Shown: positions 1 to 7,765 of the stretch, piece by piece
Numbering within the stretch: position 1 is the first letter of the stretch
How the letters are laid out: each line of letters opens with the position of its first letter
Assembly (NCBI GenBank): GCA_009787625.1
Contig: WQSX01000005.1
Coordinates: 1 to 64,000 of the forward strand
Origin: Oscillospiraceae bacterium
Lineage (GTDB): Bacteria > Bacillota > Clostridia > Oscillospirales > Oscillospiraceae
Direction of reading: 5' to 3'
Length of the DNA: 64,000 nt
Program-made: the position numbers and the translations under genes
The notes under the pieces: generated by a model
The model's input: the letters and a program-made list of their open reading frames with translations, nothing else
The model's database searches: none
What the model was told of the DNA's origin: nothing

Positions 1-21
1 GTACGGTAAGAACACTCCTAC

Positions 22-98
<77 letters not shown>

Positions 99-338
99 AT
101 ATGTGTGATGGTTTTTGCGAAACGTAAACCGACTTTCGTCGGTCTAGAAAGATATGATACCACAGCGCATGTGGTTAAGTCAAGAAAAAACTGCTTTTCT
201 TTTTCTTCGTTAACCGTTATACTGTATCTTCAGCATTAAAAAGATAAAAACATGCAAAACAATGCTAATTTATGTACTTAATTACCACTTTCATGGTCGT
301 TTTGTACAGAAATATTTTTGAAAGGTACGGTCATTACT

Positions 339-1055
339 ATGTCAACACCACATAATTCGGCTAAAAAAGGCGAAATCGCGAAAACAGTCCTGATGCCCGG
401 CGACCCACTTAGAGCTAAATTTATAGCGGAGACATACTTTGAAAACGTTACACAAATCAACAATATCCGAGGAATGATGGGTTACACAGGCACGTACAAA
501 GGCAAACCAGTTACCGCAATGGGTAGTGGTATGGGAATACCCTCTATCGGCATATATTCATTTGAGCTGTATACAACCTATGAAGTCGAAAATATCATCA
601 GAGTCGGTTCATCGGGCGGTTACAGTGAGACTTTAGATCTGCACGATATCGTGCTCGCAGAAGATGCATTCAGCGAATCTAGCTATGCTCGCTATCAGAG
701 CGGGTTTGAGGGCGATGTAATTGCGGCATCTGAGATACTCACAAACAAACTGAAAGAGAGTGCGAGTAAGCTCGGAACAAAAATTGTGACGGGACGAATT
801 CATTCATCAGATGTGTTTTACCGTGCAATCAAGGAACAACCGGAATATTGGAAGAAAATACGGGATGAAAAAAACTGTCTGTCGGTTGAAATGGAGTCGT
901 TTGGGCTTTTCCATAATGCGAATCAGCTTGGTAAAAATGCCGCCTGCATTCTCACGATTTCAGATGTGCTTTTTGACCTTGACCACATGGTAGCCGCGGA
1001 AGATCGGGAGAGGACATTCACCACCATGATGGAAATTGCCCTCGGCACGCTGTAA
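339..1055 (+). CDS. deoD: purine nucleoside phosphorylase DeoD-type
   Basis: MSTPHNSAKKGEIAKTVLMPGDPLRAKFIAETYF..., GSGMGIPS, VEMESFGLF; start chosen at the internal ATG fitting DeoD N-termini. Confidence 0.93.
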   Translation: MSTPHNSAKKGEIAKTVLMPGDPLRAKFIAETYFENVTQINNIRGMMGYTGTYKGKPVTAMGSGMGIPSIGIYSFELYTTYEVENIIRVGSSGGYSETLDLHDIVLAEDAFSESSYARYQSGFEGDVIAASEILTNKLKESASKLGTKIVTGRIHSSDVFYRAIKEQPEYWKKIRDEKNCLSVEMESFGLFHNANQLGKNAACILTISDVLFDLDHMVAAEDRERTFTTMMEIALGTL

Positions 1056-1077
1056 ATTTATCAGGGTAGCACTAAAT

Positions 1078-1779
1078 CTATAGTAGGCTTATTTTTCTGC
1101 CGTTTACTGTTATTAGCCCGTCGTTTTCCATTTTGCGTAGTTCACGCGAAAGTGCGCTGCGATTTGCCAGAAGATATTCGGCTAGGGTAGTTTTTGAAAA
1201 TGGCAGTTTGATTATTATCCCCTTTTGATTTTCTCTTGTGTTGCCACTGCCTTTTTTCAGAGTGTGTAGGTAGGCTAAAATCTTGTCTCGCAGGGTTTTC
1301 TCACGCAAAATGTTTATCCTGTCGAACATCTGAAAATATTTGTCGCCAATAACTTTTAGTAGGTTTTGCACGTATCTTCTGTGGGCGCTGCACTTTTGCG
1401 CACATGTTGCAAATGTTTTTTCATATTCAATAAATGCCACCGTCACATCTGTTGCGGCATAGATTGTGACGGGGCTTTTGTGTGTTCTTGTGCTTACAAG
1501 TATTTCTCCGAATACGCTCAGTGGGGTCAGGTTTGCCATTAGTGTTTGATTGCCATAGTGTTCTTCCGCATAGGCACGCGCTTTACCGCTCAGCATTATG
1601 CCTATACTCTGTACCGAGTCTCCCGCCCTTATGATTATTTCACTTTTTGCATATTTTCGGACTACGGGGTTTAGGCAACTTAGCAGAGCCGCTGCCTTGG
1701 TTTCGTCTATTTCGGCAAATAGGTCTGTGCTGGCTAGGGTTTTTAAGTGCATTGTATCCATATTTTGCATATCTCCCAC
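1078..1779 (-). CDS. Crp/Fnr family transcriptional regulator
   Basis: cNMP-like sensor fold and C-terminal HTH (FSKTTLAEYLLANRSALSRELRKMENDGLI). Confidence 0.85.
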   Translation of the reverse strand: MGDMQNMDTMHLKTLASTDLFAEIDETKAAALLSCLNPVVRKYAKSEIIIRAGDSVQSIGIMLSGKARAYAEEHYGNQTLMANLTPLSVFGEILVSTRTHKSPVTIYAATDVTVAFIEYEKTFATCAQKCSAHRRYVQNLLKVIGDKYFQMFDRINILREKTLRDKILAYLHTLKKGSGNTRENQKGIIIKLPFSKTTLAEYLLANRSALSRELRKMENDGLITVNGRKISLL

Positions 1780-1795
1780 ACTATTTTAGATTTTC

Positions 1796-1809
1796 GTTGC
1801 CTTGGCAAC
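1796..1809. promoter_or_regulatory. Perfect 14-bp palindrome GTTGCCTTGGCAAC, candidate Crp/Fnr-type operator
   Basis: Direct reading; lies in the intergenic region between divergent Crp/Fnr and SBP genes. Confidence 0.6.
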
Positions 1810-1875
1810 AGTTTATTTTGTACTATTATAGTATAATAATTTTGAAATTACAAGAAAAAGGTATGGTTATTTGTT

Positions 1876-3036
1876 ATGAAAAAGTTAGTTGTTTTGGTAG
1901 TTTTATGCTTGTTTGCGGTGCTGTTTGTCGCCGCTTGCAACGGTGGTACGGAAGACGTTCCTCCGCCTGTGGATGAGGGAACTCTTGAGACTCCGACCCC
2001 GGAAGTTGTGGACGAAGATACTTCGACCGACGACTTTGAGGACGTGGTTGTTCCGGAAGAACCCATGGAAGATGTGTCGGTAAATGTCATTTTGGTTGAT
2101 GGTGCACCGGGGCTTGCAATGGCTTACATGATGTCGGATGAATTTGTGGGGATTGACGGTTTTGATATTTCTTATACTATGACAAATGATGTCGATGCGC
2201 TTGTTGCGTCACTATTAAATCAGGAGCCTGATTTTGCCATCGCGCCTATTAATATCGCCGCAATGATGCACACCAACGGGAGTGGATATCGCCTTGCGGC
2301 TATTACCACTTGGGGTCTCATGCATCTCGTTTCCGACCAAGATATTTCTTCTCTTGAGGAGTTGAAAGGTGAAACTGTAGTTGCTTTTGCCAGAGCGGGT
2401 ACCCCCGGTATAACTCTCAGGTCTGTGCTGGCGCAGAACGATATTCCGTTCATTGAGCCCGATACCACAGACTTTACACCTGACCCTGATTCGGTGGCAA
2501 TTATCTACTTGACTGCACCAAGCGATGTCAGAGATGCGGTTGCCACAGGCATGGAAATTGGCGGTACGCCTGTCAGCTTTGCTGTTTTGGCTGAGCCTGT
2601 TGCCACGGCAATCACCGGTTTTGCGGCTAATATGGGTCGAGAGGGGTTTACTGCAAGAATAAATCTGCAAGACGAGTGGGCGAGAAATAATGACGGTGAA
2701 ATTTATCCTCAGGTTGCGCTTATTTTCCATGAGAGATTACTGGACAGCGATACGGATTTTGTACAGGACTTTATCTCTGCGGTGGAGCAATCGACAAACT
2801 TTGTTATGACTAATCCTGTTGAAGCGGGGGATTTGCTTGTGGAACTCGGGTCTGTTGCGATTCCTAATGGTCAAGTTGTCGGGAATGCTGTCGGCGCGAG
2901 GAGAATACCCATGGACTTTACGCGTGCAACTGCGGCACGTTCCGCCGTTGAGGCGTTTTTACAAGTTTTGTTTGACGAGAATCCAAATTTGATTGGCGGT
3001 GCTATGCCGTCAGACGAGTTCTTTTTTGGGGGATAG
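1876..3036 (+). CDS. ABC transporter substrate-binding lipoprotein (NMT1/SsuA-like)
   Basis: Lipobox signal peptide MKKLVVLVVLCLFAVLFVAAC; type-2 periplasmic binding protein-like sequence; no adjacent permease/ATPase. Confidence 0.7.
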   Translation: MKKLVVLVVLCLFAVLFVAACNGGTEDVPPPVDEGTLETPTPEVVDEDTSTDDFEDVVVPEEPMEDVSVNVILVDGAPGLAMAYMMSDEFVGIDGFDISYTMTNDVDALVASLLNQEPDFAIAPINIAAMMHTNGSGYRLAAITTWGLMHLVSDQDISSLEELKGETVVAFARAGTPGITLRSVLAQNDIPFIEPDTTDFTPDPDSVAIIYLTAPSDVRDAVATGMEIGGTPVSFAVLAEPVATAITGFAANMGREGFTARINLQDEWARNNDGEIYPQVALIFHERLLDSDTDFVQDFISAVEQSTNFVMTNPVEAGDLLVELGSVAIPNGQVVGNAVGARRIPMDFTRATAARSAVEAFLQVLFDENPNLIGGAMPSDEFFFGG

Positions 3037-3139
3037 CTTTTAGTTTTTTCGGTTTTAGGGTTTGTTTTATAAGAAAAGTCTTGCATTACCTGCCAGACTG
3101 TGTTACAATCTCTGAGCGCAATGTACAAAACCTGAAAAT

Positions 3140-3217
3140 GGTGGGTATAGCTCAGCTGGTTAGAGCACTGGATTGTGGTTCCAGGGGTCGTGGGTTCGAA
3201 TCCCATTATCCACCCCA
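3140..3217 (+). tRNA. tRNA-His (GTG)
   Basis: GGTGGGTATAGCTCAGCTGGTTAGAGCACTGGATTGTGGTTCCAG...TTCGAATCCCATTATCCACCCCA with extra 5' G. Confidence 0.95.
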
Positions 3218-3222
3218 CACAA

Positions 3223-3297
3223 TGGGGTGTCGCCAAGCGGTAAGGCACCAGACTTTGACTCTGGCATTCGTAGGTTCAAATCCTGCCACCCCAGCCA
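3223..3297 (+). tRNA. tRNA-Gln (TTG)
   Basis: TGGGGTGTCGCCAAGCGGTAAGGCACCAGACTTTGACTCTGG...CCACCCCAGCCA. Confidence 0.95.
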
Positions 3298-3373
3298 GAC
3301 CTGTTAGCTCAGTCGGTAGAGCATCTGCCTTTTAAGCAGGTGGTCCCGCGTTCGAGTCGCGGACAGGTCACCA
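3298..3373 (+). tRNA. tRNA-Lys (TTT)
   Basis: GACCTGTTAGCTCAGTCGGTAGAGCATCTGCCTTTTAAGCAG...GGACAGGTCACCA. Confidence 0.95.
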
Positions 3374-3407
3374 AAGCCCTCAAGTCTAAGCGGATTTGAG
3401 GGCTTTT
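3373..3407 (+). terminator. Rho-independent terminator of the His-Gln-Lys tRNA cluster
   Basis: AAAGCCCTCAA ... TTGAGGGCTTTT hairpin directly after the tRNA-Lys CCA. Confidence 0.8.
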
Positions 3408-3459
3408 CACCATTGTATACGTCTCATACACCAAAAAAGAGGGTCAGGTTTTAAATAAT

Positions 3460-3499
3460 ACTTGCTTATTATATAAACTTTTGATATATTTAAGCAAGT
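3460..3499 (+). promoter_or_regulatory. Promoter (TTGCTT-17-TATATT) bracketed by 9-bp inverted repeat ACTTGCTTA/TAAGCAAGT
   Basis: Direct reading upstream of the REC-GGDEF gene. Confidence 0.5.
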
Positions 3500-3521
3500 T
3501 TCAAAAGTGAGGGAATATAGC

Positions 3522-4430
3522 ATGGAGCAAGAAAAAAACAGCATCCTGATTATAGAAGATCAGGCTCTGAGTATACGTGTGCTCAGTGATATCCTGCAAT
3601 CTGATTACGCTATTTATATAGAAAAGAAAAGTACAAAGGCATTTACGACAGCAAAAACACTTTTGCCGGATTTGATATTGCTTGATATCATGATGCCTGA
3701 AAAAAGCGGATTTGAGGTTATAGCAGAACTAAAAAACGACGATGTCACCAAAGATATACCGGTTATCTTCGTAACAGGGCTTTCAAATCCGGAAAATGAG
3801 ACGAGAGGTCTTTCAGAAGGTGCAGCAGATTATATAAATAAGCCATATACTCCTGCAATTGTAAAAATGCGTGTACAGCATCAAATGATGCTTGTAAACC
3901 TCATACGAAAGCTTCAAATGTTAAGCTCAACCGATGAGCTGACAGGTCTTAGAAATCGCAGAGACTTTATGTCGACCCTTCAACGCGAGTGGGGGCGAGC
4001 TAAGCGTGATAAAAGTTCGCTTGGCGTTTTGATGATTGACATTGATTATTTTAAAGACCTAAATGACACTTATGGCCATATTAACGGGGATGTTGCGCTT
4101 GTTCAAGTCGCCCAAGTGATAAGGTCGCAGGCTAAACGGCCAGCTGATATGGTTGCACGGTGGGGCGGAGAAGAGTTTGCGGTGATTTTACCGAGCACAC
4201 ATAAAGAAGGTGTTGGCATTGTTGCGGAGGTAATACGCAAGGCAATCGAAAATCATAAACTCTTAATCGGTGGACAAAGCCCGATAAGCATAACGGTTAG
4301 TATTGGCACAAACTGTATCACACCTAATCGAGACGAAGCTTACACGGCAGAAGATTTGATTTCTGATGCAGACAAAGCTCTCTACAAGGCTAAGCAAGAT
4401 GGGAGAAATAGGGTATGCGCTCATCAGTAG
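3522..4430 (+). CDS. Response regulator diguanylate cyclase (REC-GGDEF)
   Basis: REC phosphoacceptor LPDLILLDIMMP; RWGGEEF active site; upstream RPAD (RxxD I-site); ATG with RBS gtgaggga. Confidence 0.92.
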   Translation: MEQEKNSILIIEDQALSIRVLSDILQSDYAIYIEKKSTKAFTTAKTLLPDLILLDIMMPEKSGFEVIAELKNDDVTKDIPVIFVTGLSNPENETRGLSEGAADYINKPYTPAIVKMRVQHQMMLVNLIRKLQMLSSTDELTGLRNRRDFMSTLQREWGRAKRDKSSLGVLMIDIDYFKDLNDTYGHINGDVALVQVAQVIRSQAKRPADMVARWGGEEFAVILPSTHKEGVGIVAEVIRKAIENHKLLIGGQSPISITVSIGTNCITPNRDEAYTAEDLISDADKALYKAKQDGRNRVCAHQ

Positions 4431-4478
4431 AGCAAGTGTGCTAAACTTGAAATAGTGGCGGTGATGAGGAGAGGTAAA

Positions 4479-5036
4479 TTGACAAATAATAGTGATGGCA
4501 TATTTGAGAATGTTGACGACCTTGAATTTGACGAACAACTCAAGCGTGAGCTGCGATACGAGTTTGTAAAGGTACACAACAACTATTATGAGCAGATATG
4601 TGAAAATCTGGATAAGAGAGATTTTGAGACGGCTCAGCGGCTTACACACACGATAAAAAGCTCAGCCGGGCTTATTCATGAACTCGTTCTCGCAAAACTT
4701 TCTGAGGATTTAGAGTCTCAGATTATTGAGGGTAACTCCCCGAATAAAGACACACTTATTGCCTTTAAAAACGAATTTGATAGAGTTATAACTGAAATCG
4801 GCGTAAAAGAACGGGTTTTGCTAACCGCCTGTGAGCTTCTTGGGAAAGACGAATCTCTTGAGCTCTTAGATATAGTAGAGCCCCTGATAATACGTCAGAG
4901 CGGCGAATCTTTAAAAATGCTTGATAGACTTCGTAAAATTCCGGGATCGGAAGAGCTTTGTGAAAATCTTGACGCATACGACTTCGACAACGCTATCTCG
5001 GAGCTTATGAGATTGCGAGAAATCCTGTCACTGTAG
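4479..5036 (+). CDS. Orphan Hpt-domain phosphotransfer protein with extra C-terminal module
   Basis: Hpt motif AQRLTHTIKSSAGLI; TTG start preferred because gaggagagg RBS precedes it (ORF track opens at 4455). Confidence 0.75.
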   Translation: MTNNSDGIFENVDDLEFDEQLKRELRYEFVKVHNNYYEQICENLDKRDFETAQRLTHTIKSSAGLIHELVLAKLSEDLESQIIEGNSPNKDTLIAFKNEFDRVITEIGVKERVLLTACELLGKDESLELLDIVEPLIIRQSGESLKMLDRLRKIPGSEELCENLDAYDFDNAISELMRLREILSL

Positions 5037-5146
5037 GCGTTATGGCGGTGTGGCAGTTCCATTGTTTGGGTTCACACTTTTGATGATGTTATGGTGTTGG
5101 AAGCTGCAGTATGGATGGTACTGCGATGTTAAGGTAAGTTTTGTTC

Positions 5147-5178
5147 AAAAAAAATCAGCCATGTTACGGCTGATTTTT
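5147..5178 (+). terminator. Rho-independent terminator
   Basis: AAAATCAGCC-atgttac-GGCTGATTTTT. Confidence 0.75.
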
Positions 5179-5219
5179 AGTTTGAGAACACTTGACATGT
5201 TCATTTACTTTTATATTGT

Positions 5220-5286
5220 TAGTGACCGGCGACCAGCGTACGCGAGCTAGACTCCCGTCAGTCGGACGGATGACCGCCAATCACTA
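5220..5286. repeat. Imperfect inverted-repeat/structured intergenic element
   Basis: Outer arms TAGTGA..GGCG / CGCC..TCACTA plus inner hairpin CCGTC-agtcg-GACGG and GCGTACGC palindrome. Confidence 0.4.
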
Positions 5287-5296
5287 AAACAACTAA

Positions 5297-6370
5297 TTAA
5301 TTGTTTCCTTCCTCTTCAGCATAATAATCTGAAGGCGGTGATGCAGGTGCTTCTTCGGGGCTGTATTCCGGTGGTTCGGTGGGTGGCTCACTCGGCTGAT
5401 AATCTGCCGGTGGTTCTGCAGGTGGCTCGGTAGGCGTTTCAACAGGGTACTCCGGGGTATAATCGCTACCCGGACCATTAGGTTTATCACCTACACCATT
5501 GTCACCGCCACCTATTGTGTTATCACCCGTATTATTTCCCGGATTTTGACCTTCGGAGCCATTGTTGTTATTTCCTGCCGCTGCTTTTTCCGCTAAGAGT
5601 CTTTGCAGAAGCATCTGTATCCAAGCTTCATCAAAGTGGAAAATTTTACCGGGTGGCGGACCGCTTGGAGAGGCGGTGCTTGGTGAGCTTCCCGGACCAA
5701 CTGCACCAATTGGGGGCCCGAAGTTATTTGCACCAACTACCGTGCCGTTTCCGAATGTCGGTCCTCCAACAGCTGCATTGCCGCGAGTTCCATCAAATGA
5801 AATTGCGAGCTGAGAGGGGTCTACGCTACTATCGGCAAGGTGACTGAGAACTTTTTGCACATAGTTCTGTGTTTCCCTAATCGGCGGAACACCTCCGTGG
5901 CGCTGAACTGTTGGCCAGCCTGCATTGTATGCTGCAAGTGCAAGTGTAATATCACCATCAAATCTGTCTAATTGTTCTCTTAGGTACCGCGCACCGCCGA
6001 AGATGTTTTGCCTTACATCAAATGGGTCATCAACACCTAAATGTTTTGCAGTACCCGGCATGAGTTGCATTATACCCATAGCTCCGACACGAGAAACTGC
6101 ATCAGGCCGGAAGTTTGATTCTACTTTTGCAACAGCCTTTAGCAAATCCGGAGACAGGTTATACCGTCTACCTGCTTCTTCGAAAATCGCATCAAGTTCG
6201 GCGTTTCCGCTTGTGATCGTGTTTGTTCTTATTGAACCGCCATGACTGACGTGATTAGCATTATTAAGCAATTGGTTAAACTGCGCTCCGGATGTTTGCA
6301 TAATTGGCTGGGTTGCGAGGGTTGGTTGAACAGTTTGTGCGGGTTCCGGTAAAATTACTCCAAGTGTCAT
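5297..6370 (-). CDS. Lytic transglycosylase (SLT domain) with proline-rich acidic C-terminal tail
   Basis: LLKAVAKVESNFRPDAVSRVGAMGIMQLMPGTAKHLGV...LALAAYNAG; tail of PPSEPPTEPPEYSPEEAPASPP. Confidence 0.88.
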   Translation of the reverse strand: MTLGVILPEPAQTVQPTLATQPIMQTSGAQFNQLLNNANHVSHGGSIRTNTITSGNAELDAIFEEAGRRYNLSPDLLKAVAKVESNFRPDAVSRVGAMGIMQLMPGTAKHLGVDDPFDVRQNIFGGARYLREQLDRFDGDITLALAAYNAGWPTVQRHGGVPPIRETQNYVQKVLSHLADSSVDPSQLAISFDGTRGNAAVGGPTFGNGTVVGANNFGPPIGAVGPGSSPSTASPSGPPPGKIFHFDEAWIQMLLQRLLAEKAAAGNNNNGSEGQNPGNNTGDNTIGGGDNGVGDKPNGPGSDYTPEYPVETPTEPPAEPPADYQPSEPPTEPPEYSPEEAPASPPSDYYAEEEGNN

Positions 6371-6586
6371 GTTAAATATCCATCCCTTTCGAGTATCTTA
6401 TCACACATCGGTTAATTATCTTCTACTTTTGGAACTACAGTTCACAGTTACTAAAGTCGAGATTATTACCCCGGTCTATTTTCCTGAGAACAAAGTTCCC
6501 ATTACAATATATAGTATCGACATATAAAATAGGAACTTTAGTAAAAACATGGCATTTAGTGTAGATTTCTCTATAATTTACGAAAC

Positions 6587-6626
6587 ATTCATAACTTTGG
6601 GTATTTTTTAATCCAAAGTTATGAAT
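6587..6626. repeat. Perfect 14-bp inverted repeat ATTCATAACTTTGG / CCAAAGTTATGAAT
   Basis: Direct reading, 12-nt loop. Confidence 0.6.
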
Positions 6627-6744
6627 CAATATGTTGTATAATAACGAAATGCATGATTTTGTAGAATTAGCTATTGCCCCGCTCTATATAAATGTGATAC
6701 AATTTTGCCACCTGATGCTGATCTATTTCTGAGCGGGGTGCTAT

Positions 6745-7617
6745 ATGTTTTACTTTTTATCACTGCTGATGGGTGTGCTGATTTCCGTTATGATTGCTGT
6801 AAATGGCGGTTTGACGGAGCGGTACGGTTTGTTTACGGCTACTGTGATAATTCACATCGTCGGTCTGCTTTTTATCATTGCGGTTGTGTTTATTAAGCGT
6901 GAAAAGTTTTTCCCTAAACTGTTTCCGTGGTATCTATACCTCGGTGGGGCGATCGGTGTGCTTACCACAGTGTCAAATAATTTTTCGTTTGGACGTATCA
7001 GCGTGTCTGCGATTCTCGCTTTGGGTTTGCTTGGGCAGAGTGTTTCAGGCATCGCGATTGATCACAACGGTTTGTTTGGCATGAAAAAATATCCGTTCAC
7101 CAAGGAGAAACTTTTCGGACTGGCACTCATTATTGCAGGTATTGTCTCGATGATAACGAGTTTTGATGTGATTGCTGTAATAATTTCGTTTATAGCGGGG
7201 GTCAGTATCGTTATGTCCAGAACGGTCAATGCAAGGCTCGCTGCCCTTACCAGCGTGAGGGTCAGTACGTTTTACAACTACTTCGTCGGATTGTTTGTTG
7301 CGAGTATTGTTTTTTTCATTCTCGGTGGAAATGAGGTTTTGCCTGCGGGAGCTCTGCCGCTTTATAATTGGTATATCTACCTTGGCGGAATACTTGGGCT
7401 TTGCGTTGTTTTGGGGCTGAATGTGATTGTTGTCAAGGTTTCGGCTTTTTATCTTACTTTATTTATCTTTATCGGGCAGGTGTTCACGGGGGTACTCATT
7501 GACGTGATTATCACCGAAACGTTTTCCACTCGAAACGCTATAGGCGGCGCTCTTGTTGCTGTCGGGCTTTGTTTGGATTTGGTCGTTGACCGCCGGAAGG
7601 CGGTAGAATCGGCTTAG
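6745..7617 (+). CDS. DMT-superfamily membrane protein (YdcZ/DUF606-like, two repeats)
   Basis: Two about 140-aa hydrophobic halves; MGVLISVMIAVNGGLTERYGLF and VSAFYLTLFIFIGQVFTGVLIDVI. Confidence 0.8.
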   Translation: MFYFLSLLMGVLISVMIAVNGGLTERYGLFTATVIIHIVGLLFIIAVVFIKREKFFPKLFPWYLYLGGAIGVLTTVSNNFSFGRISVSAILALGLLGQSVSGIAIDHNGLFGMKKYPFTKEKLFGLALIIAGIVSMITSFDVIAVIISFIAGVSIVMSRTVNARLAALTSVRVSTFYNYFVGLFVASIVFFILGGNEVLPAGALPLYNWYIYLGGILGLCVVLGLNVIVVKVSAFYLTLFIFIGQVFTGVLIDVIITETFSTRNAIGGALVAVGLCLDLVVDRRKAVESA

Positions 7618-7765
7618 TTTTTCCTGTGATTGTCGTAGGTGATTGGCGGTTTGTCTTGCTGTCACATTGTAAAAGTTCAGTGAACATGGGCTTTTTGGAG
7701 TCTTTTCTCTTCACTTTCACTCTGAAGTGTGCTAGAATAAAGTTTTAATTGTGGAGGTGGAGCTT

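Noticed and set aside
2215-2730. 171-aa minus-strand ORF opposite the SBP
   Set aside because: Antisense shadow ORF
3081-3335. 84-aa plus-strand ORF over the tRNA cluster
   Set aside because: Overlaps tRNA-His and tRNA-Gln; translation is an artefact of tRNA sequence (GLDCGSRGRGFESHYPP type)
5220-5286. Integron attC-like site
   Set aside because: Arm sequences do not match the RYYYAAC/GTTRRRY core spacing and no integrase or cassette array is present
6435-6629. 64-aa ORF in the repeat-rich spacer
   Set aside because: Spans inverted repeats, no convincing RBS or homology; treated as non-coding
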